Notes under the pieces: model-generated
Told to the model about the DNA's origin: nothing
Seen by the model: the letters and a program-made list of their open reading frames with translations, nothing else
Databases searched by the model: none
Source of the DNA: an uncultured Flavobacteriaceae bacterium
Lineage (GTDB): Bacteria; Bacteroidota; Bacteroidia; Flavobacteriales; Flavobacteriaceae
Direction: 5' to 3'
Length of the DNA stretch: 64,000 nt
NCBI GenBank assembly: GCA_937136455.1
Contig: CAKZOO010000179.1
Coordinates: 1-64,000, forward strand
Shown: positions 56,121 to 64,000 of the stretch, one piece after another
How positions within the stretch are numbered: the stretch's first letter is position 1
Layout of the letters: each line of letters starts with the position of its first letter
Position numbers and translations under genes: made by a program

Positions 56121-56143
56121 AAAAAAGGCTCCCTGAGGAGCCT
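56121..56143 (-). terminator. Terminator of fumC
   Basis: AGGCTCC (56126-56132) and GGAGCCT (56137-56143) form a 7-bp stem with a CTGA loop, and the A-run 56121-56126 gives a T-run on the minus strand. It shares the AGGCTCC arm with the preceding opposite-strand terminator. Confidence 0.85.
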
Positions 56144-56169
56144 AATTTATTTTGGTATCTGCACGAAGT

Positions 56170-57567
56170 CTATTTAAGACTTCCAACCATATCTTCAGGT
56201 TTTACCCATTGGTCGTATTCTTCTTCAGTTACATACCCAAGTCTTACTGCTTCTTCTTTAAGCGTTGTTCCGTTTTGGTGTGCAGCATTTGCAATTTCAG
56301 CGGCCTTGTAATAACCTATCTTAGTGTTAAGTGCGGTTACTAACATCAGAGAGCTCTTTAAGAGTCGATCAATCACTGCTTGGTTAGGTTCAATACCAAT
56401 AGCACAGTTGAGGTCAAAACTAACGCAGGCATCACCTAAGAGCTGAGCTGACTGTAAAATATTAGCAGCCATGAGTGGTTTAAATACATTGAGTTCGTAA
56501 TGTCCTTGTGTACCTCCAATGGTAATTGCAACATCGTTACCCATCACTTGAGCACAAACCATAGTCATTGCTTCGGCCTGTGTTGGATTCACTTTACCAG
56601 GCATAATAGAACTTCCTGGTTCATTTGCTGGAATAATGAGCTCTCCAATACCGGAACGTGGCCCTGAAGCCATCATTCGAATATCGTTAGCGATCTTATT
56701 TAACGATACGGCTAATTGTTTTAAGGCACCGTGACTTTCTACAAGTGCATCGTGAGCAGCTAAGGCTTCAAATTTATTTTTTGCAGTTACAAATGGCAAG
56801 CCCGTAAATTCAGCTATATACTTTGCAACAAGAACATCGTATCCATTTGGAGTGTTTAATCCTGTTCCTACAGCAGTACCTCCAAGTGCGAGTTCTGCTA
56901 AATGAGCAAGAGTGTTTTCAATAGCTTTAATTCCGTGGTTGAGTTGGGCAACATAACCTGAGAATTCTTGACCAAGGGTTAGGGGAGTAGCATCCATTAA
57001 ATGGGTACGTCCAATTTTTACTACATCTTTAAATGCTTTCGCTTTTTGATCTAAGGTGTCTCTGAGTTGTCTTACTCCTGGAAGCGTAACATTGACAATC
57101 TTTTCATAGGCCGCGATATGCATTCCTGTTGGGAAGGTGTCGTTTGAAGATTGTGATTTATTGACATCGTCATTTGGTTGAATGGTTTTTTCACCTTCAC
57201 CTATTTTTTTACCAGCAAGTTCATGAGCTCTATTGGCAATCACTTCATTGACATTCATATTGGATTGAGTTCCAGATCCCGTTTGCCAAATTACCAAAGG
57301 AAACTGATCATCTAACTTACCTTCTAAGATCTCATCGCATACATGTGCGATTAAATCTCTTTTAGAGCTCTCTAATACGCCTAATTCACAGTTGGCATAA
57401 GCAGCAGCTTTTTTGAGGTATGCGAAGCCGTAAACCACATCTAATGGCATTGAGGCTGGAGCACCTATTTTAAAATTATTTCTAGAACGTTCGGTCTGTG
57501 CTCCCCAATACTTATCAGCAGGCACTTGAACCTCTCCCATTGTGTCTTTTTCGATTCTAAAACTCAT
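56170..57567 (-). CDS. fumC: Class II fumarate hydratase
   Basis: FumC hydrates fumarate to malate in the TCA cycle and needs no iron-sulfur cluster. The 465-residue length is standard. Family motifs include [43 protein letters not shown], and the signature [17 protein letters not shown], with the catalytic Ser in the SS loop. The start is preceded by a promoter-like element, and the gene has its own terminator, so it is monocistronic. Confidence 0.97.
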   Translation of the reverse strand: MSFRIEKDTMGEVQVPADKYWGAQTERSRNNFKIGAPASMPLDVVYGFAYLKKAAAYANCELGVLESSKRDLIAHVCDEILEGKLDDQFPLVIWQTGSGTQSNMNVNEVIANRAHELAGKKIGEGEKTIQPNDDVNKSQSSNDTFPTGMHIAAYEKIVNVTLPGVRQLRDTLDQKAKAFKDVVKIGRTHLMDATPLTLGQEFSGYVAQLNHGIKAIENTLAHLAELALGGTAVGTGLNTPNGYDVLVAKYIAEFTGLPFVTAKNKFEALAAHDALVESHGALKQLAVSLNKIANDIRMMASGPRSGIGELIIPANEPGSSIMPGKVNPTQAEAMTMVCAQVMGNDVAITIGGTQGHYELNVFKPLMAANILQSAQLLGDACVSFDLNCAIGIEPNQAVIDRLLKSSLMLVTALNTKIGYYKAAEIANAAHQNGTTLKEEAVRLGYVTEEEYDQWVKPEDMVGSLK

Positions 57568-57594
57568 GATATTTAATAATGATTAGTATACTAA

Positions 57595-57602
57595 CAAAGG
57601 TA
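57595..57602 (-). promoter_or_regulatory. -7 promoter element for fumC
   Basis: On the minus strand this reads TACCTTTG, an exact TAnnTTTG match, 27 bases before the fumC ATG. Confidence 0.5.
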
Positions 57603-57640
57603 GCTTATCGTTAAAAAAAAATCTATTTTTTTAGCAATCA

Positions 57641-57673
57641 TTTGTGCAAATAAGTAAAATCAAACTATATTTG
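57641..57673 (+). promoter_or_regulatory. Promoter of the 55-residue membrane protein gene
   Basis: TTTG (57641-57644), 21 bp, TATATTTG (57666-57673) matches the full Bacteroidota consensus. It ends 20 bases before the ATG at 57694. Confidence 0.7.
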
Positions 57674-57693
57674 TAGCATTAAAAGAAATTAGT

Positions 57694-57861
57694 ATGTTTG
57701 AATTTGACCAATATTTAGGATTTTTAGCATTTTTAACCATTGTAACCATTGGATTTTGGTTGATGATTTTTTTAATTTCATTTGTAGTTCCTTACTGGAT
57801 TGGTGGTGCTATAATGGAACGTCTAAAAGAAAGAAAAGCTGCGAAAAAAGCACAGTCTTAA
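57694..57861 (+). CDS. Small membrane protein (55 residues)
   Basis: The frame runs from ATG at 57694 to TAA at 57859-57861. The protein has a short acidic start (MFEFDQYLGF), one long or two short hydrophobic segments (about 9-41), and a basic tail (MERLKERKAAKKAQS) expected in the cytoplasm. A full consensus promoter upstream and a strong terminator downstream support it as a real single gene. I do not recognise the family, and no function can be given. Confidence 0.75.
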   Translation: MFEFDQYLGFLAFLTIVTIGFWLMIFLISFVVPYWIGGAIMERLKERKAAKKAQS

Positions 57862-57881
57862 TTTCGTGTATTTTATAAAAC

Positions 57882-57912
57882 AAAAAGGGGAGCATATAGC
57901 TCCCCTTTTTTT
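57882..57912. terminator. Bidirectional terminator between the small gene and the barrel protein gene
   Basis: AAAAAGGGGAGC (57882-57893) pairs with GCTCCCCTTTTT (57899-57910) around an ATATA loop, 12 bp. It has T on both outward sides, so it can stop both converging transcripts. Confidence 0.9.
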
Positions 57913-57939
57913 ATGGATGTCTTTCTCGATTTATTCTCC

Positions 57940-60462
57940 CTAGAATTCCATTCCCTCTCCTTGCATATCTTGAGGTTGGAAGTTACGTTGTCTTCTACCT
58001 TGATTTTTATTTTGGTTAAATCGGTATGTGAAGGTCATATTGATTTGACGTTGTCTCCACTGCATAGTACTTTGAGTAAGCACATTGAGTGTTCTAGTCT
58101 CACTGACGCGTTTTGCTGAATTAAATAAATCTCTTACGTTAAGTGATAGCGTAGACTTGTCTTTAAATAAATCTTTGCTAAGTGCTAAATTGGTAAAGAG
58201 CATTCCTTCTGCAGTTCCTTGAGCACTTCTAGATGGTGAACGGTACATGAGATTTGATTGGAAATCAATTTTCCCTGGCAGTAGTAATTTGGCACTAAAA
58301 CGACTAAAGTATTCTAAATTCTCATTGTCAAAATTCTGTGTGATTACCTCTCCGAAATAATTGGTGTAGGTGTAATTTCCTGTTGTTTTTCGATCGTAAA
58401 GGTTGAAGTTTAAGCTAAACCTCCAGTTTCTTTTAGGAGAGTAAGAAGCAGTTAATTCAAATCCTACTCGCTCTTCATCAGCTAAATTGATCGGTTGTCT
58501 AAGTTGAACAGGAACGATTACTGGATTCGATGGATCATCGGGATTAACGATGGTTACTACTTCTCCAGTTTCTTGTGTCACAAAAGTAAATACCTTATTC
58601 GATTTGTTGTAGTAGATCGAAGATGAAAGCATAACCTTGTTAATTCTACTCAAGTAACCCAGATCAAACGAATTGGTAAACGTTGGATCTAAGTCAGGAT
58701 TACCTCTAAATAAGTTGGTGTTAGACGATCTTGATGGGAAGGGATTGATAAACCAACTTCTCGGTCTTCGAAGTCTTCTACTATAACTTAAGTTTAATTT
58801 ATCAGTTTCATTGATATCAAGTCCAAAAAACACAGATGGGAACCAAGAGTAGTAGTTCTTTTTAGTGTAGTCATTAGTTTCAATTAGATCGATTACAATA
58901 TCGGTATGCTCCATGCGAAGCCCTGTGAGTACACTTAATTTGTTGAATTTTGTTCCGAATTGTGTATAAGCCGCTTGAATATTTTCAGTGTATTCTAAAG
59001 TGTTTTTTAATTCAGGATCAGAAATAAAGGTTCCATTATTTAATTGTCCAAAATCATAGGCAGTAGTTTGATTGAGAAAGTTTCCTCTATATCCTAATTC
59101 AAATTGAGACTGATTGTCTTTTCCCATTGGCAATACGTAGTCAAATTGAATGAGCTGTGATGAATCGTCTCCTAAATTAAATTGTCTTTCTGTTGGAAGA
59201 ATTGCTGTTGTAGATCCTTGTACAACTTCATCTATAGTTAGAATTTCAGGGTTTTCGGAAATAGAGTAGCGGTAGTCTATTTTGAGTTCATGACCATCTT
59301 TATCAAAACGCTTCATAAAATTCATCGCGTATTGCTTAGATTCTCTCTCGTCAGATTCAACAGAGTTTCTGTCGCGTTCTAAACTAGGATTTAAAGAAGC
59401 ATCAAAGTTCTTAAATGCGATATCTTCTGTGTTCTCGCCTTTTGATTTTCGATAGACAAATGAATTAGTAAGAGATGTTTTGTCGTCGATAAGGTACTCA
59501 ATTCCAAAATTAGCATTAATACCATTGCCACTTCTTATAGTCTTTCTATCTTCTTCTTGATAGGAAGTCGTTTCTCCATTGTTGTCAAAGTACTGTTGGA
59601 AAAAATTTGAATTTCCGGGACTTTCATCCTTATTGACGGATGTGTTGGTAAAGAAATTAAACTTGTTCATCCTCAAGTTTAAGTTAGCACCAACTCTTGA
59701 ATTTGTTGGAGTCCCAACTGTAGTTGTCAATGAGCCATTAAAACCTACGGTCTTTGATTGTTTTAATACAATATTTAAAATACCAGCTGTTCCTTCAGCA
59801 TCGTAACGTGCTGATGGGTTAGTGATGACTTCAACTCTTTCAATAGCATCACCTGGTAATTGTCTTAATGCTTCAGTTGGTATTCCTGAAAGTGCTGCAG
59901 GTTTTCCGTTGATCAGAATGCGTACCGATTCGTTTCCTCTAAGACTGATATTTCCTTCTATATCCACACTCACTGATGGAACATTGTCTAAGACATCAGT
60001 GACAGATCCACCTTTGACGGTCATATCACTACCGACATTGTAAATCTTTTTGTCAAGCCTTAGTTCTACGGTTGTTTTTTCACCGACAACTTCTACTTCT
60101 TCTAATTGTTCAAGGTTTGCACTGAGGTAAATGGTTCCCAAATCCATATCAGCTCTCAGCTGAACATTATCACTTCTATAGGAATTGTAAGAGATGTATT
60201 CAATGATGATGTTATATACTCCTGGAGCAGTTTCAATTTCAAAGGAACCGTTTTCATCAGTAATTCCTCCAGATACTTTTGAGGTGTCATTTGATGATTG
60301 AAGTATCAGTGTGGCGTATTCCAGTGGAATATTTGAGTCCTGTTCTAAAACCTTACCCTTTATGGTAATACTTCGTTGTAAAGGGGCTTGTGAAGGTGAG
60401 GGTTGAGCAAATCCTATAAATCCGATAAGTAATGCAATCCAAAAAGGTAAGTGTTTTTTCAT
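57940..60462 (-). CDS. Outer-membrane beta-barrel protein, TonB-dependent-receptor family
   Basis: The 840-residue protein has a signal peptide (about 19 residues, ending IGFAQ). A carboxypeptidase-regulatory-like beta domain follows (about 30-115, with SITIKGKVLEQD and GITDENGSFEIE). The plug domain (about 120-235) has SVSVDIEGNISLRGNESVRILINGKP, shown here in part, with ITNPSARYDAEGTAGILNIVL. A large beta-barrel follows. The final residues are a polar Gln/Arg-rich tail rather than a strict barrel-end Phe strand, though the last residue is Phe. This subgroup does not clearly carry a SusD partner; none is adjacent. It may take up or export an unknown substrate. The exported Lys-rich protein is upstream, 25 bases away. 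Confidence 0.85.
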   Translation of the reverse strand: MKKHLPFWIALLIGFIGFAQPSPSQAPLQRSITIKGKVLEQDSNIPLEYATLILQSSNDTSKVSGGITDENGSFEIETAPGVYNIIIEYISYNSYRSDNVQLRADMDLGTIYLSANLEQLEEVEVVGEKTTVELRLDKKIYNVGSDMTVKGGSVTDVLDNVPSVSVDIEGNISLRGNESVRILINGKPAALSGIPTEALRQLPGDAIERVEVITNPSARYDAEGTAGILNIVLKQSKTVGFNGSLTTTVGTPTNSRVGANLNLRMNKFNFFTNTSVNKDESPGNSNFFQQYFDNNGETTSYQEEDRKTIRSGNGINANFGIEYLIDDKTSLTNSFVYRKSKGENTEDIAFKNFDASLNPSLERDRNSVESDERESKQYAMNFMKRFDKDGHELKIDYRYSISENPEILTIDEVVQGSTTAILPTERQFNLGDDSSQLIQFDYVLPMGKDNQSQFELGYRGNFLNQTTAYDFGQLNNGTFISDPELKNTLEYTENIQAAYTQFGTKFNKLSVLTGLRMEHTDIVIDLIETNDYTKKNYYSWFPSVFFGLDINETDKLNLSYSRRLRRPRSWFINPFPSRSSNTNLFRGNPDLDPTFTNSFDLGYLSRINKVMLSSSIYYNKSNKVFTFVTQETGEVVTIVNPDDPSNPVIVPVQLRQPINLADEERVGFELTASYSPKRNWRFSLNFNLYDRKTTGNYTYTNYFGEVITQNFDNENLEYFSRFSAKLLLPGKIDFQSNLMYRSPSRSAQGTAEGMLFTNLALSKDLFKDKSTLSLNVRDLFNSAKRVSETRTLNVLTQSTMQWRQRQINMTFTYRFNQNKNQGRRQRNFQPQDMQGEGMEF

Positions 60463-60487
60463 TCTAAGTTTTAATCATTAATAAGTG

Positions 60488-60997
60488 TTAGCCTTTATTT
60501 TTCTTTTTCTTTTTCTTTTTGTCGCTCTCCTTATTATTTTCTTTAGCCTTTTTGTCTAAGTTTCTAAAGTTTTCCTCTTGAAGCTCCATATAGGCTTCAA
60601 ATTTTTCAGGAGGCAAGCTTTGTTGTAATTCCTTTTCTTGATTCTCTTGGATGATCTGATATTGTTCTTTCATCTTTTGAGGATCTAATTTTAATATTTG
60701 TAACTCGATACGCTGTTGAACGTATTTCGTAAGTACGGTACTCAAAATAGCTTCTTCAAACACTGTTAATCCCAAAGCTTCTTTAAAAGCAGGCATTTGT
60801 TGTTCCACTATTTGTTCAGCAGTGAGATTTTCAGGTTCTTTATTCATCTCTGTCATGGTTCTAGGAACCACTGACATTCTTCTTCCATACATATCTCTTC
60901 TTCCGTAGCCATAACCCCCATAACCGTATTGAGCCATTGCTTCTGCTGAAATCATTAGGACAAAAAGTCCAAGTAGTATTTTAATATTTGTTTTCAT
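60488..60997 (-). CDS. Exported protein with Gly/Tyr-rich start and Lys-rich tail
   Basis: The 169-residue protein has a signal peptide (about 22 residues, ending EAMAQ). The mature start is Gly/Tyr/Arg-rich (YGYGGYGYGRRDMYGRR). A helical region follows (about 55-145), with many Glu and Gln, and the end is a run of Lys and Glu (KESDKKKKKKKNKG). The helical part with LTAEQIVEQQM, ALGLTVFEEAIL and LPPEKFEAY looks like a periplasmic binding or regulatory helix bundle of the LTXXQ-like kind, but this is only a resemblance. It lies just before the outer-membrane barrel gene, so the two are probably co-transcribed. Function unknown. Confidence 0.65.
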   Translation of the reverse strand: MKTNIKILLGLFVLMISAEAMAQYGYGGYGYGRRDMYGRRMSVVPRTMTEMNKEPENLTAEQIVEQQMPAFKEALGLTVFEEAILSTVLTKYVQQRIELQILKLDPQKMKEQYQIIQENQEKELQQSLPPEKFEAYMELQEENFRNLDKKAKENNKESDKKKKKKKNKG

Positions 60998-61058
60998 AAC
61001 TACACTGTTTAGATGATATTGATCATATTTGGTTTAATATAGACTTGTTAATTAATTG

Positions 61059-61400
61059 TTAAAGTAACTTTTCAATCGTTTCTGTAGGTCTTCCGACTAC
61101 TGCTTTAGCTCCGTTTACAATAATAGGACGCTCCATCAGCTTTGGAAATTCAATCATGGCGTCGATGATTTGTTCATCGTTGAGTTCCTTTCCTTTAAAT
61201 TGTTCTTTCCAAATCGCTTCGTTTTTGCGAACTAGTTCAATAGGGGTGTAATCCAATTTCTTTAAAAGGTTTTTAAGAGTATCCTTGTCAATGGGATTAT
61301 CTAGATATAAAACTGTCTTAAAATCCTTGCCAGAGTCGTTTAAAAAAGCAACTCCTTGTCTAGATTTAGTACATCTTGGATTGTGGTAAATAGTAATCAT
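61059..61400 (-). CDS. ArsC/Spx-family protein (arsenate reductase-like)
   Basis: The 113-residue protein has the glutaredoxin-like ArsC fold. The active-site Cys is in IYHNPRCTKSRQG near residue 10, and the conserved segments are LVRKNEAIWKE and the final ERPIIVNGAKAVVGRPTE. It is of the YfgD/ArsC type, which reduces arsenate with glutathione or a similar thiol in some species; in organisms without glutathione the thiol donor is unclear. No other arsenic gene is nearby. It starts 9 bases after prfB, so it may share its transcript. Confidence 0.85.
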   Translation of the reverse strand: MITIYHNPRCTKSRQGVAFLNDSGKDFKTVLYLDNPIDKDTLKNLLKKLDYTPIELVRKNEAIWKEQFKGKELNDEQIIDAMIEFPKLMERPIIVNGAKAVVGRPTETIEKLL

Positions 61401-61409
61401 AATTGGGTA

Positions 61410-62508
61410 TTAGTTTGATTCTTGTTGTCCCGTAAGCATGAGGTAAGACTTTAAAAATTCGTCGATATCGCCATTCATGACAGCATCGACATTGCCAGTT
61501 TCGGTACTGGTTCTTACATCTTTAACTAATTTATAAGGATGCATGACGTAGTTTCTAATTTGAGAACCCCATTCAATTTTCATCTTAGAGGCTTCAATTT
61601 CAGATTGCGCTTCTCTTCTTTTTCGAAGTTCTATTTCATAGAGCTGGGATTTGAGCATTTTCATCGCATTCTCTCTGTTGTCTAATTGAGATCTTGTTTC
61701 TGAATTCTGAATGACAATTCCAGTAGGGTGGTGCGTCAGGATTGCTTTAGTTTCAACCTTGTTGACGTTTTGTCCTCCAGCACCACTGGATCTCGCAAAA
61801 GCCCAAGAAATATCGGAGGGATTGATTTCAATTTCAATACTGTCGTCAATCAAAGGGTATACGTATACAGATGCAAACGAGGTATGTCTTTTGGCATTGG
61901 AATCAAAAGGAGAAATACGCACCAATCGATGTACACCATTTTCACCTTTGAGCCAACCAAAAGCAAACTCACCTTCAATGGCCAAACTCACTGTTTTGAT
62001 ACCAGCGACATCTCCGTCTTGTAAATTGAGCTCCTTTACCTTAAAATTGTGTTTGTTAGCCCACATGAGGTACATTCGCATTAGCATCGATGCCCAATCA
62101 CAACTTTCAGTTCCTCCAGCACCAGCAGTAATTTGCAGGACGGCGTCAAAACTATCCGCTTCTTCAGAAAGCATGTTCTTAAACTCTATAGACTCGATGA
62201 GTTCCTCAGCTTTTTGATAGTTCTGATCCAGTTCCTCTTCACTGAATTCTCCTTCTTTGTGAAACTCATAGGCGAGTTCCAGTTCTTCAACTGCTAGTGT
62301 TGCTTTGTCAAAGTCTTCGATCCAACTTTTAATCGATTGGATTAACTTCATTTGATTTTGAGCAGCCTTGGGATTATCCCAGAAGTCAGGAGCAAAGGAT
62401 TTTTCTTCCTCGTTTTGTAGTTCTATGTTTTTTTGATCGATGTCAAAGATACCTCCTTAACGCAGCCAGGCGATCTAAAAGATCTTGTATTTGATCTGAT
62501 GTTGTCAT
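61410..62508 (-). CDS. prfB: Peptide chain release factor 2, with programmed +1 frameshift
   Basis: RF2 ends translation at UGA and UAA. The first 21 codons run from ATG 62508 to CTT, followed by an in-frame TGA at 62445-62443. Skipping the T of that TGA continues in the +1 frame from GAC (62444) into the main frame. The total is 365 residues, the length of E. coli RF2. The site reads AGG-AGG-TAT-CTT-TGA-C, with the Shine-Dalgarno-like AGGAGG at 62457-62452. The SPF codon-recognition motif is at residues 199-201, in the RISPFD segment, and GGQ is at about 244-246 (GAGGQNVN). Both match RF2. Confidence 0.95.
62443..62457 (-). promoter_or_regulatory. RF2 autoregulatory frameshift site
   Basis: The minus-strand sequence AGGAGGTATCTTTGA holds the stimulatory AGGAGG, the slippery CTT, and the TGA stop. 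When RF2 is scarce the ribosome pauses at TGA, shifts by +1 at CTT and makes full RF2. This is the classic prfB control, and the arrangement is nearly identical to that in E. coli. Confidence 0.93.
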
Positions 62509-62524
62509 TTGATAAGAATTTGAG

Positions 62525-62532
62525 CAAAAATA
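62525..62532 (-). promoter_or_regulatory. -7 promoter element for prfB
   Basis: On the minus strand this reads TATTTTTG, an exact TAnnTTTG match, 16 bases before the prfB ATG at 62508. It supports this ATG as the true start. Confidence 0.5.
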
Positions 62533-62592
62533 GGATTAATGCTTGGTTGTACAATCAATTTTTATAAATTTAATAGATTTAAAATTCACTTT

Positions 62593-64000
62593 ATGAAAAA
62601 CCTTCTGAGCTACTTATTCGTAGCGACAAGCTTCTGGCTACAGGCACAAACATTTGAACAGACCAAAGAATTTTTAAAACTAGAGGGTTTGTTCGAAATT
62701 TATTACGATGAATCATCAGATAAAATGCTGATGAAGGTTGATCAATTAGATCGAGAATTTCTGTATGTCAATTCACTCAGTAGTGGGATCGGTTCCAACG
62801 ATATTGGTTTAGATCGCGGTCAATTGGGTAATGAACAAGTGGTTTCATTTAAGAAAATGGGAAACAAACTATTCATGATTCAGCCAAATCTTTACTATAG
62901 AGCTATTACCGACAATCAATTGGAAAAAGCATCGGTGGAGCAGGCATTTGCCAAATCGGTCTTGTATGGTTTTGATATTTTGGATCAGAATTCAGAATCC
63001 TATCTTATTGATATTAGTTCTTTTGTCAAAAGGGATTCTCATGGAGTCTCCAATCGTTTAGCGAGGATGAATCAAGGGTCTTATAAGTTAGATCTCTCCA
63101 AGTCAGCTATTAATTTAGATCGCACTCGATCCTTTCCAAAAAACACTGAGATCGATGTAATGCTCACTTTTAGTGGGGATGCGAAAGGATATTATATTCG
63201 TTCAGTAAGTCCCAATAGTAATTTAGTAACTGTAGCGACACATCATTCATTTATTGAATTGCCAGATGATAATTATAAGATGAGAATTTTTGATCCAAGA
63301 TCAGGTGCTTATTCATACGATTATATGGATTATGCTAGTCCAGTTCAAGAACCTATTCTCAAACGTTTTACCATGCGTCATCGTCTAGAGAAAAAAAATC
63401 CTAATGCAGCTGTAAGTGAAGCCGTTGAACCGATTGTTTATTATTTAGACAATGGAACTCCAGAACCAGTTCGTTCTGCATTACTTGAAGGAGGTAGCTG
63501 GTGGAATCAAGCCTTTGAAGCTATCGGATACAAAGATGCATTTCAGGTTAAGATGTTACCTGATGATGCGGATCCATTAGATGTTCGTTATAACGTCATA
63601 CAATGGGTACACCGCTCCACCAGAGGATGGAGTTATGGAGCCAGTGTTGCTGATCCAAGAACTGGTGAAATTATCAAAGGTCATGTAAGTTTGGGAAGTT
63701 TGAGAATTCGTCAAGACTTTATGATTGCTCAAGCACTTGCCAACAAGCCATTTGCAGATGCTGATGACAACGATCAAAAGATGTTAGATATGGCTTTAGC
63801 TCGTATTCGACAATTATCTGCTCATGAAATTGGACATACTCTTGGATTCCTACACAATTATGCGGCAAGTGCTGCTGGTAACATATCGGTAATGGATTAT
63901 CCTCATCCACAAGTTAATTTAGAGGGTGATCAAATTGATTACAGCAAGGCATATGAAACAGGTATAGGAGCATGGGATAAAGTTTCAGTGGCTTATTCAT
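62593..64000 (+). CDS. Exported zinc-dependent metalloprotease, N-terminal part (cut by window end)
   Basis: The open frame runs from ATG 62593 past the window end (469 complete codons). A signal peptide is present (about 19 residues, ending WLQAQ). A beta-rich domain follows (DUF5117-like in pattern, for example EIYYDESSDKMLMKV and FLYVNSLSSGIGSND). The zinc motif HEIGHTLGFLHN lies around residue 415, in the metzincin-like form HExxHxxGxxHN, and a Met-turn-like SVMDYP follows. It is a large secreted peptidase of the M12-related group common in Bacteroidota. The rest of the protein, and its C-terminal sorting signal if any, lie outside the window. Confidence 0.88.
   Translation, partial: MKNLLSYLFVATSFWLQAQTFEQTKEFLKLEGLFEIYYDESSDKMLMKVDQLDREFLYVNSLSSGIGSNDIGLDRGQLGNEQVVSFKKMGNKLFMIQPNLYYRAITDNQLEKASVEQAFAKSVLYGFDILDQNSESYLIDISSFVKRDSHGVSNRLARMNQGSYKLDLSKSAINLDRTRSFPKNTEIDVMLTFSGDAKGYYIRSVSPNSNLVTVATHHSFIELPDDNYKMRIFDPRSGAYSYDYMDYASPVQEPILKRFTMRHRLEKKNPNAAVSEAVEPIVYYLDNGTPEPVRSALLEGGSWWNQAFEAIGYKDAFQVKMLPDDADPLDVRYNVIQWVHRSTRGWSYGASVADPRTGEIIKGHVSLGSLRIRQDFMIAQALANKPFADADDNDQKMLDMALARIRQLSAHEIGHTLGFLHNYAASAAGNISVMDYPHPQVNLEGDQIDYSKAYETGIGAWDKVSVAYS

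Noticed and set aside
61059..61400. Arsenic resistance operon
   Set aside because: Only an ArsC-family protein is present, with no arsB, acr3, arsR or arsM. The family also has non-arsenic roles.
62443..62445. prfB as a broken gene because of the in-frame TGA near its start
   Set aside because: The TGA is the known autoregulatory frameshift site, with CTT and AGGAGG before it, so the gene is intact.

Overview
The window is a gene-dense stretch of bacterial chromosome, low in GC, and reads as a member of the Flavobacteriaceae (Bacteroidota), probably marine. Four things point there. The intergenic regions repeatedly carry the Bacteroidota -7 promoter element TAnnTTTG. Shine-Dalgarno sequences are largely missing before start codons. 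There is a Bacteroidota-type small SRP RNA. Family markers include a SusC-style outer-membrane barrel protein with a carboxypeptidase-like N-terminal domain, a YbbR-coaE pair, a clustered menaquinone pathway, a CvfB-like protein and small flavobacterial membrane proteins. I saw no tRNA or rRNA gene, CRISPR array, insertion sequence, prophage or integrase. The content is mostly core housekeeping.

Layout. 1-4558 (+): the end of recN, fabI with its terminator, then a glycosyltransferase, a YbbR-like protein and coaE. 4641-6939 (+): a histidine kinase and its response regulator behind a dyad-containing promoter. 6940-14522 (-): miaA, a voltage-gated K+ channel, an exonuclease fused to a decayed GIY-YIG domain, yggS, a 3-hydroxyacyl-CoA dehydrogenase, a Gfo/Idh oxidoreductase, pcm, smpB, a secreted histidine phosphatase and a TetR regulator. 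14592-17189 (-): clpB. 17323-25111: ytxJ, glyA, a glutaminyl cyclase lipoprotein, SRP RNA, an SDR enzyme, a small transaldolase, a cysteine-less thioredoxin-fold lipoprotein and a YbiT-like ABC-F protein. 25112-36268: pheT, a TlpA-like lipoprotein, a divergent leuB-like gene beside leuA, a helical-repeat protein of unknown function, an RluA-family enzyme, panB, an NTF2-like exported protein and L-serine dehydratase. 36448-38355: dnaK. 39352-48149 (+): a menaquinone cluster (hotdog thioesterase, menF, menD, cvfB, menA, LytTR regulator, menC, CPBP protease, menE), followed by a secreted M24 peptidase. 49497-57861: acyl-CoA carboxylase beta subunit, a second Gfo/Idh enzyme, a 58-residue membrane protein, ettA, an MBL-fold protein, a membrane-anchored coiled-coil protein, fumC and a 55-residue membrane protein. 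57940-62508 (-): outer-membrane barrel protein, an exported Lys-rich protein, an ArsC-family protein, and prfB with its programmed +1 frameshift. 62593 to the end (+): a zinc metalloprotease cut by the window edge.

How the genes fit together. The men cluster makes most of menaquinone from chorismate, but menB and a recognisable menH are not here. It also holds a LytTR regulator whose receiver domain lacks the phosphorylatable Asp. Several proteins keep a known fold but have lost its catalytic residues: the GIY-YIG domain, the second ABC-F nucleotide site, the LeuB-like protein, the thioredoxin-like lipoprotein and the LytTR receiver. I did not find an obviously new multi-gene defence or mobile system. 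The best leads are the leuA/leuB-like pair, the regulator inside the men operon, a sigma-54-like promoter before dnaK, very short or absent leaders on several genes, and stop codons that abut or overlap at most convergent junctions.
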